A stretch of 64,000 bases of DNA. Source: Peribacillus loiseleuriae. GTDB taxonomy: Bacteria; Bacillota; Bacilli; Bacillales; DSM-1321. The notes under the pieces were generated by a model, which was not told the DNA's origin, searched no databases, and saw only the letters and a list, made by a program, of their open reading frames with translations. Numbering within the stretch: the stretch's first letter is position 1; the number at the start of each line of letters is the position of its first letter. This document shows positions 17,581 through 27,469 of the stretch, one piece after another. The position numbers and the translations under genes were made by a program. Location: contig NZ_LFZW01000001.1 of NCBI RefSeq assembly GCF_001183985.1, forward strand, positions 3,586,059 to 3,650,058. The letters run 5' to 3'.

Positions 17581-19002
17581 TTATTTCCAAATTGATTCAA
17601 GACTGCATATTAACATATCAGATAAATGAACTTCGCCATTTATTGCCTCTAACTCTAAAGTGAAAGCTCGTTCTGTTGGAAAGATTAATTCTGTCATAAC
17701 ATGCTCACCCTGATTGAAAAAGACTTCGATCGAGGTTCTATCCAATATAATCATAAAATCTTCTACAGTTTCGATAGGCATTATATCCACAGTAGAAAAG
17801 TGTTCTGAAAATGATAGCTGACCACTATTAGTTCGATCAATCGAAAACTCCCTTTTTTCTCGGTCAAATACCATCTCGATGCGTTCATGTTCACCTTTAA
17901 GAGTAAATGCGAAAGAAGAACCAGCTATTTTTTCTAATTTAGCCTCAATCATTACCTGAGAATCATGAAGTTGCATCTGAAATGGTTGGTCAGGTTTAAT
18001 AGGCAAAGTTGCTGTAGCTAGGTGTGTATTTTTTTGTAAAGATTTTAAATCTATCGGTACTTGTACGAGAACTAAATTCTCATTTTTTTTACGTAAATAT
18101 AATTTTCTAGGGATTGACATGGCCCCCCTGCCCGGATGAGTTGGAACAGTATTTGCATATTGCCAATTATTCATCCAGCCAATCCAAATCGGTTCCGTTG
18201 AATGACTCCAAGAAACTGCCGCATAAAAGTCACGACCATAATCTGCCCATTTAACTCGATTCATATCGTCGAGACATGTAAAAGTTGTGCCATTAAAATC
18301 ACCGACAAAATATTGTACCGCCGAACCTCCGTTAGGTCCACCCGGATTAACACTTACAATTAATACCCACTTTGTTTCATTTGTGCCTTCTACAGCTAAT
18401 TGGATTAAATCTGGACATTCCCAAACTCCTCCATGATTTCCATAATCACGACCAAATTCTGATAAATAATCCCATTCAAGTAGATTTGGTGATGCATAGA
18501 ACTGGATATGATCCCCACATGCCAATGACATTATCCATTTTTGTGAATCTTCATGCCAAAAAACTTTAGGATCACGAAAATCTTTTAATCCAGGATTATC
18601 AATGACTGGATTGCCTTTGTATTTAGTCCATGTCCTTCCTTTATCATTTGAATAAGCAATACTTTGTTTTTCATGATCTTCTCCATGATGCGTAAAAATC
18701 GCAACCATTACATCTTCATCTGTTGTTTTTAAGCCACTTGTGTTTTGCTGATCAATGACAGCACTTCCTGAGAAAATTTGCCCTAATTCATCCGGATAAA
18801 GTGCCACCGGAAGCTCCTCCCAATGGATCAGGTCTTTACTTATTGCATGTCCCCAATGCATAGGCCCCCAAACAGTATCATGTGGATAATATTGATAAAA
18901 CAGATGATATTCACCCTTATAATACACCATTCCGTTTGGGTCATTCATCCACTTCTCCTTTGGACTAAAATGTAGCTGCGGCCGAAATTGCTCATCGTAC
19001 AT
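17581..19002 (-). CDS. GH32 sucrose/fructan hydrolase (cytoplasmic)
   Basis: A 473-residue beta-fructosidase, the usual length for sucrose-6-phosphate hydrolases. The five-bladed propeller carries the three catalytic motifs: WMNDPNG (18-24, nucleophile Asp), FRDPK (about 142-146, transition-state stabiliser) and WECPDL (about 194-199, acid/base Glu). The C-terminal beta-sandwich ends near residue 473. No signal peptide, so it cleaves sugar already inside the cell. As the operon imports through an ABC system rather than a PTS, the likely substrate is unphosphorylated sucrose or short fructo-oligosaccharides, giving fructose for the neighbouring kinase. GGTGGAAAG precedes the ATG. Confidence 0.92.
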   Translation of the reverse strand: MYDEQFRPQLHFSPKEKWMNDPNGMVYYKGEYHLFYQYYPHDTVWGPMHWGHAISKDLIHWEELPVALYPDELGQIFSGSAVIDQQNTSGLKTTDEDVMVAIFTHHGEDHEKQSIAYSNDKGRTWTKYKGNPVIDNPGLKDFRDPKVFWHEDSQKWIMSLACGDHIQFYASPNLLEWDYLSEFGRDYGNHGGVWECPDLIQLAVEGTNETKWVLIVSVNPGGPNGGSAVQYFVGDFNGTTFTCLDDMNRVKWADYGRDFYAAVSWSHSTEPIWIGWMNNWQYANTVPTHPGRGAMSIPRKLYLRKKNENLVLVQVPIDLKSLQKNTHLATATLPIKPDQPFQMQLHDSQVMIEAKLEKIAGSSFAFTLKGEHERIEMVFDREKREFSIDRTNSGQLSFSEHFSTVDIMPIETVEDFMIILDRTSIEVFFNQGEHVMTELIFPTERAFTLELEAINGEVHLSDMLICSLESIWK

Positions 19003-19030
19003 CTTTCCACCTCTGTTCTTCAGTATTTTT

Positions 19031-19963
19031 CTAAACTAAAGCAGGCACAATTCCGAACCCACCCTTTTGAGTCGTTGACTTCGAAGCCATATCATTCGCA
19101 AACGTTAACATGTCAAGTAGATCTTCTCTATTTAACTGGTGTATTGATTTTCCCCTCAGTAAGTACTGATGAAGAATAGAAGCCATAAATGCATCTCCAG
19201 CACCAGTAGTATCTATCGCGTTCACCTTATATCCTTGCTCTTCTAGCAGATACTCCTTGCATTTTACAAATGCTCCGTCTTTTCCTTTCGTCACAAATAC
19301 TAACGGAATATCATATGTATCTATCAATCTGTCTACAGCTTTTAATAGATTGCTCTCATTCGTCATAAACTGTAACTCTTCAGCTGCAATCTTCACTATA
19401 TCAGCCCATTTTAATGCTTCAGCCATCAGCTCGTAAGCTTCTTCTTTACTTGACCATAAAAGCGGGCGATAATTTGGATCAAAACTAATGATTTTGTTAT
19501 GCTTTTTTGAAAATTTCAATGCTTCGAGCGTCGCTTCTCTAGAAGGATTGTGAGTCAATGAAAGAGAACCAAAGTGAAAAATTTTGGCTTGTTTGATTAA
19601 TTCATAATTTACTTCTTTATTTGTTAACAGTTGATCAGCACCAGGATTTCTAATAAAATCAAAGGTTCTTTCTCTATTTTGATCCAAGGAAACAACAGCG
19701 ATCGTAGTCGGTGCTGTCCTATCAATGACTACATTTTCACTATGAATCTTTCCATTTTCTAGCTTTTGCTTAATATAGCGCCCGAAAGAATCGTTGCCCA
19801 CTTTTGCCATATAGGCTGTAGAATGCCCCCATTTGGCCAATCCTGATAAAACATTAACAGGGGCACCACCTATTTTAGCCTCATAGCAAAAATGATTCGG
19901 TGTATAATCTTCATTCGGGATCAAATCTATTAATAGTTCTCCTAATGAAACAACATCATACAT
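19031..19963 (-). CDS. Fructokinase (PfkB family)
   Basis: A 310-residue PfkB kinase. GGAPVNVLSGLAKWG (32-46) and IDTTGAGDAFMASIL (about 245-259, catalytic Asp in GAGD) are intact. The AxNPGAD-like RNPGADQLL element (about 109) and FDPNYRPLLW (about 158-167) are typical of bacterial fructokinases, which form fructose-6-phosphate from ATP and fructose. It lies between the permease and GH32 genes, so it handles the fructose half of the imported sugar. The ATG has GGAGAAATATGCT upstream. Confidence 0.9.
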   Translation of the reverse strand: MYDVVSLGELLIDLIPNEDYTPNHFCYEAKIGGAPVNVLSGLAKWGHSTAYMAKVGNDSFGRYIKQKLENGKIHSENVVIDRTAPTTIAVVSLDQNRERTFDFIRNPGADQLLTNKEVNYELIKQAKIFHFGSLSLTHNPSREATLEALKFSKKHNKIISFDPNYRPLLWSSKEEAYELMAEALKWADIVKIAAEELQFMTNESNLLKAVDRLIDTYDIPLVFVTKGKDGAFVKCKEYLLEEQGYKVNAIDTTGAGDAFMASILHQYLLRGKSIHQLNREDLLDMLTFANDMASKSTTQKGGFGIVPALV

Positions 19964-19979
19964 AGCATATTTCTCCTTT

Positions 19980-20825
19980 TTATCCCTTTACCCCGCTTGA
20001 TGTGATTCCTTGGACATAGTATCTTTGGAAAAATAAGAAAATCAAGATAACCGGAATCGTGGTTAATGTTAATGCGGCCATGATTTGACCATATTGAATG
20101 TTATTATCCGTAAATAGATACTGAATGCCAACTTGAACTGTTCGAATGGAATCATCCGTCGCAACTATGAGTGGCCACATAAAATCACTCCAATGAGTGA
20201 CAAATGTTAAGATAGCAGCTGTAGCAAACACTGGCTTCGAATTTGGTACAATGATTTTCCAAAACACCTGCAGTGGGGATGCTCCATCAATTTGAGCCGC
20301 TTCTTCCAATTCTCTTGGAATGCCCATAAAGAATTGTCTAAATAAAAAAATGTTAAAAGCCGAGGCAACAAACGGCACAACCAAAGCAGGAAATTCATTA
20401 ATCCAACCAAATTTATTCACAACAATGTAAAGCGGAATTAACACACTTTCAAATGGTACAACATACAAAGCAATGATAACCACTAAGATAAAATCACTGC
20501 CAGGAAATTTCAACCTAACAAGTGCATATGCACAAAGAGAATTTACAATGGTTCCAAATAGAACGATCATCCCTACTGAAAATAAGCTATTCCACATATA
20601 ATGGAAAAAGTTAATGTTTTCTGCAAATAGGATTTTTGAATAGTTACTAAATGTCATTTCTTTTGGGATAAATGCTGCTAATCCCATATCTTTAAAAATT
20701 AATGTTTCAGGTTTAAGTGATGCTATAATCATCCATAAAAGCGGGGAAATAAACAAAAATCCTAGCACAAGAATGGCGATGGTTACACCAATTTTACCTA
20801 TTCTTTTTTTTGTACGGTGTGTCAT
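19980..20825 (-). CDS. Sugar ABC permease, MalG type (sucrose operon)
   Basis: A 281-residue, six-segment permease. The EAA loop is RELEEAAQIDGASPLQVFWKIIVP, and the C-terminus YYVQGITSSGVKG is the MalG-type signature. It partners the MalF-type subunit 16 bp upstream. The start follows GGGGTGGATAAACT. No ATPase gene is present in the operon, so a shared MsmX-like ATPase is presumed. Confidence 0.9.
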   Translation of the reverse strand: MTHRTKKRIGKIGVTIAILVLGFLFISPLLWMIIASLKPETLIFKDMGLAAFIPKEMTFSNYSKILFAENINFFHYMWNSLFSVGMIVLFGTIVNSLCAYALVRLKFPGSDFILVVIIALYVVPFESVLIPLYIVVNKFGWINEFPALVVPFVASAFNIFLFRQFFMGIPRELEEAAQIDGASPLQVFWKIIVPNSKPVFATAAILTFVTHWSDFMWPLIVATDDSIRTVQVGIQYLFTDNNIQYGQIMAALTLTTIPVILIFLFFQRYYVQGITSSGVKG

Positions 20826-20840
20826 AGTTTATCCACCCCT

Positions 20841-21758
20841 TTATTGTTTTAACACTTTCTTGAGAATTAAAGATACAAGTATGACTACTAAAAAAAAGAC
20901 GACAGCAATGGCAGATGAATAACCTACATCACGAAATTGAAAGCCATTTTCATATAGCATAAAAACTAATGTTTTCGTTGAATCACTTGGCCCCCCATTT
21001 GTCATCACATATGGCTGAATAAAAAGCCGGAATGCTTGAATCGTTGTAATGATAAGGACAAAACCTGTCACATGCTGAATAGATGGCAAGGTTACATGCA
21101 AAAATTTCTGAAATGCATTTGCTCCATCAATTTCTGCTGCCTCATATAACGTGTCAGGCACTTCTTTTAAACCCGCTAGAAAAATCATCATTTGAAAGCC
21201 AGCCGCTTGCCATATTGACATAAAAATGATCGAATTCATGGCCTGATTTGGACTTAGCAAAAAGGGTTGGCTGTTTATGCCAAGAAAATTCAATGTATTG
21301 TTGATAATCCCATTATCTACGTTATATAAGAATGTCCAGAGTATCGCTACAACTACCATTGACGTTACGACAGGGCTAAAGAAAAACACACGCCCTAACG
21401 AAGCTACTTTAACCTTTTTATTTACGAGTATTGCCAGCAATAAAGCAACACTGCATTGAAGCGGTACAACAAGTACTGTAAAATATAAGGTGTTTTTTAG
21501 TGCTGTAAAAAACACCTCATCCTGAAATAGCCTTTTATAGTTTTCTAGGCCCGTAAATGTTTTACCATCGGGATTTAGCATATTGTAATTCATAAAACTA
21601 TAAATAAAAGCTAAGATAACAGGCAAAACCAAAAACGTAAATAAAAGAGCTAATGCTGGTAAAGAAAAGATCGCACCAAGCCATTTTCTTTGACGTTGAT
21701 AGGTCATTTGGCTTTGTCCTTTTATTTGGCTTTTCCCTTTTACTAAAGAAGTTTCCAC
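20841..21758 (-). CDS. Sugar ABC permease, MalF type (sucrose operon)
   Basis: About 305 residues with six transmembrane segments. The EAA loop is VPDTLYEAAEIDGANAFQKFLHV, and MTNGGPSDSTKTLVFMLYENGF is a typical MalF-type stretch. The start is uncertain: GTGs at 21770, 21767 and 21758 follow AAAAGGTGG, and I prefer 21758 because it gives 8-nt spacing. The upstream 150-bp gap to the binding-protein gene holds an inverted-repeat element (21789-21897). Confidence 0.88.
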   Translation of the reverse strand: METSLVKGKSQIKGQSQMTYQRQRKWLGAIFSLPALALLFTFLVLPVILAFIYSFMNYNMLNPDGKTFTGLENYKRLFQDEVFFTALKNTLYFTVLVVPLQCSVALLLAILVNKKVKVASLGRVFFFSPVVTSMVVVAILWTFLYNVDNGIINNTLNFLGINSQPFLLSPNQAMNSIIFMSIWQAAGFQMMIFLAGLKEVPDTLYEAAEIDGANAFQKFLHVTLPSIQHVTGFVLIITTIQAFRLFIQPYVMTNGGPSDSTKTLVFMLYENGFQFRDVGYSSAIAVVFFLVVILVSLILKKVLKQ

Positions 21759-21788
21759 AACGTCCACCACCTTTTAAGGAAAAAGGTA

Positions 21789-21897
21789 GTCCCAAAAGGG
21801 CCAGTATCCACATTCTAAACTCCGGTTTATTGTGTCATTTACAAAGTAAAATAAACAATTTATAGAAAATGTGGGTCTGACCTTTTCGTTCTGGGAC
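21789..21897 (-). repeat. REP-like hairpin element between binding-protein and permease genes (copy 1)
   Basis: Outer inverted repeat GTCCCA (21789-21794) / TGGGAC (21892-21897) encloses AAAAGGGCCAG (left) and GTGGGTCTGACCTTTT (21871-21886, right). The right end, AATGTGGGTCTGACCTTTTC, matches the copy at 50331-50399 almost exactly; the left end has drifted. It lies just before the permease gene on the transcribed strand. Confidence 0.7.
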
Positions 21898-21911
21898 AGC
21901 CTCTCCTATTG

Positions 21912-23183
21912 TTATTTTTTCCGAGCAATATCTGTATCAGTTTCTTTAGCCACTTTATCTAATTCCTTTTTAACATCTCCACCAAGAAAAATATTTTGAA
22001 CGGCTTGCCCATATTTGGTTGATAAAACAGGATAAGAGGTTGTAGACGGTCTAGGATGAGCAGTTTTCAAAACTTGATTTTTTAAAACGTTTAATGGAGC
22101 TTCATTCCACTCTTTCATTTCCTCAAAAGATGACAGTCGTGCTGCAGGTTTATTGGAAACTTCCGCTAATTTCACAACATGATCTTTCGTCATTAAATAA
22201 TTAAGTAATGTAGCTGTTTCTTCTTTATGCTTCGTACTTGTTGACATACCCCAGTTCCAGTCACCAGATGGTGATACTTGCTCTCCCTCTGGACTCCGAG
22301 GGTAATATGTAATGCCCCACTGTGTATCTTTATAGTCCTGCAATTTCGTCCATTCCCATGATCCCATTAACATCATTGCAGCTTTTCCATCCTCGAATTC
22401 AGTAGGAGTTGGCTGTAAATTCACTAACCCTTCTTTTGTAAATTTCTGAAGGTATTCAAGTGCTTCAATAGTTTTTGGTCCGTTTACATACCCTTCCGTT
22501 TTTTCACCGTCTTCACTTATGAAACGACCACCATTACTCCAGACAGTAGGTCCAGTAAAGTAGATGATCCACTCTCCATAATCTAGGGTCCAGTTTACTC
22601 CATATACCCCTTTTTCTTTGTCTGTTAATTTTTTCGCAGCTTGATAAAATTCATCCCATGTCCACGCCTCTTCTAATGTTGTTGGTGGTTTAATTCCGGC
22701 ATCTTCTAACATTTTCACATTATAAAATAAAGCAACTGTCGATTCTGTGGCCCCCACCGTATACAATTTTTTATCATATGTACCTTGCGTAATAATGGAA
22801 GGTACGAAATCATCCTGGTCTTTAATGAGACCGTCAATTGGTTGGATAATTCCAGCATCTGCATAGTTTGCAACATTTGGTCCGTCGAGTGACAATAAAT
22901 CAGGCAACGTGTTACTTGTTGCAGCTGCTGAGATTTTATCTTCATAAGCATATTTATTTCCTCTTGGAATAAAGGTAATTTCAGCTTCTATTTTCCCTTT
23001 ATTTTCTTTGTTGAACTCTTTAATGATCTCTTTATACGCTTCTGTCGTATCTCCTTCAGGATGCCATAACGTTAATTTAACTGGCCCATCTCCATCTCCA
23101 GAAGCACTCTTATCATTACTACAAGCACTCAAAATTCCAATTAATAATACAAAAGCCATACCCAATGTTAGTGCCTTTTTCAT
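21912..23183 (-). CDS. Sugar-binding lipoprotein (sucrose operon)
   Basis: A 423-residue family-1 binding protein. The signal peptide (MKKALTLGMAFVLLIGIL) ends in the lipobox LSAC with Cys 21. The mature part starts with a flexible Ser/Asp/Gly stretch and VKLTLWHPEGDTTEAYKEI. MLMGSWEWTKLQDY and GDWNWGMSTSTK are typical of sugar-binding members. It is the first gene of the sucrose operon, with GAGGAGG before the ATG. Two cre-like sites lie in its promoter region (23212-23260). Confidence 0.9.
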   Translation of the reverse strand: MKKALTLGMAFVLLIGILSACSNDKSASGDGDGPVKLTLWHPEGDTTEAYKEIIKEFNKENKGKIEAEITFIPRGNKYAYEDKISAAATSNTLPDLLSLDGPNVANYADAGIIQPIDGLIKDQDDFVPSIITQGTYDKKLYTVGATESTVALFYNVKMLEDAGIKPPTTLEEAWTWDEFYQAAKKLTDKEKGVYGVNWTLDYGEWIIYFTGPTVWSNGGRFISEDGEKTEGYVNGPKTIEALEYLQKFTKEGLVNLQPTPTEFEDGKAAMMLMGSWEWTKLQDYKDTQWGITYYPRSPEGEQVSPSGDWNWGMSTSTKHKEETATLLNYLMTKDHVVKLAEVSNKPAARLSSFEEMKEWNEAPLNVLKNQVLKTAHPRPSTTSYPVLSTKYGQAVQNIFLGGDVKKELDKVAKETDTDIARKK

Positions 23184-23211
23184 CGGCTTTCCTCCTCGTT
23201 TACAGTAAAAT

Positions 23212-23260
23212 AAAAAGCGTTTTCATACTCTTATAATAGAGTAATAAAAACGCTTTCAAA
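23212..23260. promoter_or_regulatory. Paired cre-like sites and promoter of the sucrose operon
   Basis: AAAAAGCGTTTTCAT (23212-23226) and AAAAACGCTTTCAAA (23246-23260) both resemble the CcpA cre consensus with one or two mismatches. They flank a symmetric TACTC...GAGTA element (23226-23243). Position just upstream of the binding-protein gene suggests catabolite repression. The call depends on consensus matching by eye. Confidence 0.5.
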
Positions 23261-23295
23261 ACGAGGTGATCTTCTTATAAATGTTTAAATTTATC

Positions 23296-24471
23296 TTATT
23301 TCTTCTTTTCATTACACTCTTTTCGATAGGTACTTGGCGTTTTCTTCATTTTCTTTTTAAATACTTGGCTAAAGTATCGCTGATCGCTATAACCAACTTT
23401 TTCTGAGATTTCATAGGTTTTCATATCTGTTTTTTGCAATAATAAACAAGCGTATTCTACTCTTACATTCGTTAAAAATTCTAGAAAGGTAACTTCTGTT
23501 ACTTGCTTAAATAATAGACTAAAGTAACTCACACTTAATCCAACATGTTCAGCTACATTTTCAATGCCTAGATCATTTTGGAAGTAATCTTTTATATAGG
23601 TGATTGCCTCGTGTATCATGGCTTGTGATGATTGTCTGGATTTGTATTCCCCATTTAAAAGCTGTGATGTGATTATGTTCTCATTTACAAGTGAATCAAT
23701 TTTTATCAACTCCCTTGCATGATCCAACGAAGTTTTTATATCAAATAGGTAATCAACGGTTCTGCCAATTGCTACTACACTTTGTTTAGAAACCTCTTGT
23801 ATTTGTCGAGCAAAAAGTTCCGCATTCCTTGCGGTCTGATCGGACATTTGACTGGCAAATTCTATTATGGCTATTGCTTCCTGCTCTGATATTTTGTATA
23901 AATATAACGCATCAGTCATCTTCAGAAAAAGATCATTCGATTTCTTGATCATATGATCAATGTCTTTTTCTTTTGATTTGATGATCAAAGCAACATAAGG
24001 GTTGAAAGAATTCGCTACATTAGATTCATGAGGCCCGAACGTCATCAACTCATAAATTACGTGCTTTCTTCGCTCATAATCACCGATTACTTGCTTACTT
24101 AATTTCTCTATGGCTCTTAAAATACATTCATGTAATTCATCATAATCAATCGGTTTTAGTATATAATCTAATGCATCATATTTCAGTCCCTCTCTAGCAT
24201 ATTCAAATTCATCGTATCCGCTTATTAAAATAATAATTGGTTTATTTGACATCTTATGTACCCGTTTAAGTAACTCAATGCCAGTCATGCCTGGCATTGA
24301 AATATCCGTCAATAAAATATCAATTCGTTCTTTTTCTAAAAACTCGATTGCCTCATGTCCATTTTGTGCAGTCCCAACGACTTCACAACCTAGAAGATCC
24401 CAATCAATGATATATGAAAGATTTTTTACAATCAGCGGTTCATCATCTGCTATTAATACTTTATAGGTCAC
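23296..24471 (-). CDS. Response regulator, AraC type (YesN-like)
   Basis: About 391 residues. N-terminal receiver domain (about 1-120): acidic pair DDEP, phosphoacceptor Asp in ILLTDISMPG (about 52), Lys in YILKPIDYD (about 103). A linker of unknown fold follows, then two AraC-type helix-turn-helix motifs at the C-terminus (NDLGIENVAEHVGLSVSYFS and ISEKVGYSDQRYFSQVFKK). The start is placed at GTG 24471 because AAAGGTGAT ends 4 nt before it; GTG 24480 lies inside that ribosome site. It overlaps the histidine-kinase gene end, so the pair is translationally coupled. It probably activates the neighbouring importer operon when the sugar is sensed. Confidence 0.9.
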   Translation of the reverse strand: MTYKVLIADDEPLIVKNLSYIIDWDLLGCEVVGTAQNGHEAIEFLEKERIDILLTDISMPGMTGIELLKRVHKMSNKPIIILISGYDEFEYAREGLKYDALDYILKPIDYDELHECILRAIEKLSKQVIGDYERRKHVIYELMTFGPHESNVANSFNPYVALIIKSKEKDIDHMIKKSNDLFLKMTDALYLYKISEQEAIAIIEFASQMSDQTARNAELFARQIQEVSKQSVVAIGRTVDYLFDIKTSLDHARELIKIDSLVNENIITSQLLNGEYKSRQSSQAMIHEAITYIKDYFQNDLGIENVAEHVGLSVSYFSLLFKQVTEVTFLEFLTNVRVEYACLLLQKTDMKTYEISEKVGYSDQRYFSQVFKKKMKKTPSTYRKECNEKKK

Positions 24472-26218
24472 TTTTATCACCTTTAATTGGAAATGTAATT
24501 TTCATCATTGTACCTTTGCCTTCTTTCGAACAAATCATCAGTCCATACTCTTCACCATAATAAAGACGTAACCTCTCTTGCACATTACGAATTCCATGCC
24601 CTAAACGTTTCTTATCGTTGTCTTCCGTTGCCCAGCCATTTAATTTCCATAACACTGTCTCTTCAATTCCTGATCCATTATCTTCAATCCAAAGATTCCC
24701 TTGCCCGTTCGTAAACGAACCTCTTATTTTAATAATCCCTGCGTGGTTCTGAGAAAAGGCATGATTTAAAATGTTTTCTACTAGCGGCTGAAGAATAAGC
24801 TTTAAAACGAGATGATGTTTCAATTCCTCCTCAATTTCCACTTCATATGAAAATCGATGATCATATCGTATTTTCTGTATTTCTAAGTAACTGATCACAT
24901 GTTGCAATTCTTCCTTCACCTTCACCTCAAAATCACCGTTTATACTAATTCGTAATAATTTCCCTAGATTAATCGTCATTTTACTAATTTGCTTTTGCCC
25001 GTTTAAAGAAGCAAGTGCATTGATCGACTCAAGAGTGTTATATAAAAAATGAGGATTTATTTGTTGCTGCAAAACTCGGAACTCCGCTTGTCGTTTTTGT
25101 TCCTGCTCGTTCTTCACTTCAATGAGTAACTGTTGAATTCGTTTAATCATGCTATTAAAAGCGTTCGAAATCTGCCCAAATTCTTTTTGTTTAAACTTGC
25201 CCATTCGATTACTTAATTGACCTTGTTCTACTTGCTTCATATGTATCAATAGCGCTTGTATAAATAGAGAAATCCGTTTTAAATACAATAGGTTAAAGAG
25301 AATGGCAATGATGACCGTCATGCATACAATCAACAATGTCGTGTTTCGGATATGTACAATATCATTTGCGATTATTTCCCAAGGTGTGACGGAAATCAAC
25401 AGCAAATTTGAGCCTGATCCCGTTTTAAAACTTGATGGCATGAATGTCAGTAAGCTTTTTTCATTGTTCCATTCATCAATTAGATACCCTTTATCCAAGG
25501 TTTGAATGTCTGATAATTGCTTAACACTCAATTTACTTCCAATAAGATCACGATTTAATGAATAGAGAATTTCCCCTTCTTCGTTTAGGAGCATTTCATC
25601 GGACTGTCCTTCATGAATATCGTCAAAAATTTCATCAAACAAATCTATCTTGATCTGTAAAATCAAGTACCCTATGTTATTTAAGCTATTAATCTCTTTT
25701 ACAACTCGACCTTGCGTTAACCATAATCCGTCCCCTTGAAAGAGTGAAGCGTTCTCAGATGGCAATAACCAAACGGGTCTTCCTCTCTCCTGCATCATGA
25801 GCTGATAAAAAGAACTCGAATTGAATGTTTCAAAGGTGGGGATCGATGTATTCTTCATATGGACAACATCTCCATTATCTTGATAAAGAATAAAATCATT
25901 CAATTGAGTATTTCCATGCATGATTCCAGCAATAGCTTGTCGTTTATTGTAAAATTCAAAGATCGAAGTGGTTTTTTTAGACTTCAGAAAAGATTGTATT
26001 TCACCTGATGAGATAACATAATCAGAAAAAGTGTTCATCTCTGAAATAGAAGTCAGTAAATTACGATCTAAAGCTTTCAGTGTTTGAACCGTTTGATTGC
26101 TAATTTTTTGCTGTAAAGTTTGAGAAGAAATTCTATAAGAAAAAAAGCCCAAGATAACAATGGGTAAGATAACGAATAGCAGAAACGCTACAATTATTTT
26201 TTTTTGAAAAGTCATCAT
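24461..26218 (-). CDS. Sensor histidine kinase (YesM-like)
   Basis: A 585-residue membrane kinase. Transmembrane segment 1 is residues about 7-27, an extracellular sensor of about 250 residues follows, and transmembrane segment 2 is at about 285-310 (TTLLIVCMTVIIAILFNLLYL). After a HAMP linker comes the His_kinase domain with phosphoacceptor His in QQQINPHFLYNTLESI, and the ATPase domain with N-box LILQPLVENILNHAF and G1 box IEDNGSGIE. It phosphorylates the coupled response regulator. GTGCAGATATG precedes the ATG pair at its start. Gene order lipoprotein-kinase-regulator suggests the upstream binding protein presents the signal. Confidence 0.92.
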   Translation of the reverse strand: MMTFQKKIIVAFLLFVILPIVILGFFSYRISSQTLQQKISNQTVQTLKALDRNLLTSISEMNTFSDYVISSGEIQSFLKSKKTTSIFEFYNKRQAIAGIMHGNTQLNDFILYQDNGDVVHMKNTSIPTFETFNSSSFYQLMMQERGRPVWLLPSENASLFQGDGLWLTQGRVVKEINSLNNIGYLILQIKIDLFDEIFDDIHEGQSDEMLLNEEGEILYSLNRDLIGSKLSVKQLSDIQTLDKGYLIDEWNNEKSLLTFMPSSFKTGSGSNLLLISVTPWEIIANDIVHIRNTTLLIVCMTVIIAILFNLLYLKRISLFIQALLIHMKQVEQGQLSNRMGKFKQKEFGQISNAFNSMIKRIQQLLIEVKNEQEQKRQAEFRVLQQQINPHFLYNTLESINALASLNGQKQISKMTINLGKLLRISINGDFEVKVKEELQHVISYLEIQKIRYDHRFSYEVEIEEELKHHLVLKLILQPLVENILNHAFSQNHAGIIKIRGSFTNGQGNLWIEDNGSGIEETVLWKLNGWATEDNDKKRLGHGIRNVQERLRLYYGEEYGLMICSKEGKGTMMKITFPIKGDKSDL

Positions 26219-26236
26219 ATCTGCACCTATTTCATT

Positions 26237-27469
26237 TTACGGATGGGAATTATACTGCTGAAACATTTTATCAAGATTTCCAAGATACTCACTGACATTC
26301 TTATCATAAAAGAATTGCAAGGAATATTTTCGAAAATCAGATTCTGAAGCTGTACCTCCTCGCCAATAGTGGTTAGGCCAATTTTTCGATTTCCCTTCTT
26401 TTATTTTTTCAAATAACTTACTGACCTCCTCACGTTTGTTTTCTACGCCTCTGACTGTACTGATAGACCCTTCATAGTCTGAGAGTCTTTGAGCATTTAC
26501 CGCCTGCGTTAAAAACTCTAAAAACTTTTTTGCTTCCTCTGGATATGGAGTATCTGAAGATATAGCTAATCCTATATCTACCCCGCCTAAAACAATATTA
26601 TCGTCTGCTTGATTCGTTGCTGGAAAAGGAAAAATTCCATAGTTTAAATCGGGATTAATTTTTTCAATCTCTGGAAGAGCCCAAGTCCCCATAATGTACA
26701 TCGTACCTTCTTCTTGTGCAAACTTCTGATTCGCCTCAAAAAAATCATCGCTAAAGGAGTTAGGTTGAACATAGGAAAGGACAGTCAATATTTTTTTTGA
26801 AATATCTTTCCATTCCCGACTATCTTTTATAGTAATCTCTCCTTGCTCCCAGTAATTATTATCAAATTGATTGGCAACTAGATTTAAGTTAAATATACTG
26901 GTTTGATCGGCCTCACTATTCGGCATGAGCATCGGTGTTTTTCCTGCCGCTTTTAATTTTTCCATCGTTTCAATAAATGAATCCCATGTTTCTGGAACAG
27001 TCAAATTTAATTCTTTAAAATGATTTTTATTATAAAGCACCCCAACGGCATTTTGAGTTAAAGCGATTCCAAACATTCGACCATTTACAAGATAACGGTC
27101 CTGTATGCTTGGTTCAATATTTCGAATAAATTTCTCATCAGATAAGTCCAATAAATATCCATTTTTCGCTCTTATTACATAATCCTGCTCAATAGGATAT
27201 GTTACAAATAAATCTGGAGTATCTCCCCTTGCAATTCGTGTTTTTAACACGTTCATTCCATTCGGCACAATGACTTGGTTAATTTCGACTTCAGGATTTT
27301 GTGCTTCGAACTCATTAATCAGTTCCTCAAAAATAGTCTCCGTTTCATCCTTCGGTGTAAAAAATTCAAGGCTGACTTTTTCTTGTTGAATGTTTGTCTG
27401 GGTAGCTTGATTGCAGGCAGATAACCCTAGAATACATAGTACGGGCACTATTCGTAAAAGGGGTGCCAT
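26237..27469 (-). CDS. Extracellular binding lipoprotein linked to the two-component system
   Basis: About 410 residues; signal peptide with lipobox LSAC (Cys near 19). Family-1 solute-binding text: SLEFFTPKDETETIFEEL, GVLYNKNHFKELNLTVPETWDSFIE, MYIMGTWALPEI, YPEEAKKFLEFLTQ. No permease gene is adjacent; the next gene, 18 bp downstream, is the sensor kinase. That arrangement is known for YesMN-type systems in which a sugar-binding lipoprotein feeds the sensor, so a sensing role is inferred rather than import. I placed the start at ATG 27469 because GAGGAGG is 6 nt upstream; ATG 27475 abuts the ribosome site. Confidence 0.85.
   Translation of the reverse strand: MAPLLRIVPVLCILGLSACNQATQTNIQQEKVSLEFFTPKDETETIFEELINEFEAQNPEVEINQVIVPNGMNVLKTRIARGDTPDLFVTYPIEQDYVIRAKNGYLLDLSDEKFIRNIEPSIQDRYLVNGRMFGIALTQNAVGVLYNKNHFKELNLTVPETWDSFIETMEKLKAAGKTPMLMPNSEADQTSIFNLNLVANQFDNNYWEQGEITIKDSREWKDISKKILTVLSYVQPNSFSDDFFEANQKFAQEEGTMYIMGTWALPEIEKINPDLNYGIFPFPATNQADDNIVLGGVDIGLAISSDTPYPEEAKKFLEFLTQAVNAQRLSDYEGSISTVRGVENKREEVSKLFEKIKEGKSKNWPNHYWRGGTASESDFRKYSLQFFYDKNVSEYLGNLDKMFQQYNSHP

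Noticed and set aside
17581..19002. Secreted levanase
   Set aside because: No signal peptide is present; the enzyme is cytoplasmic.
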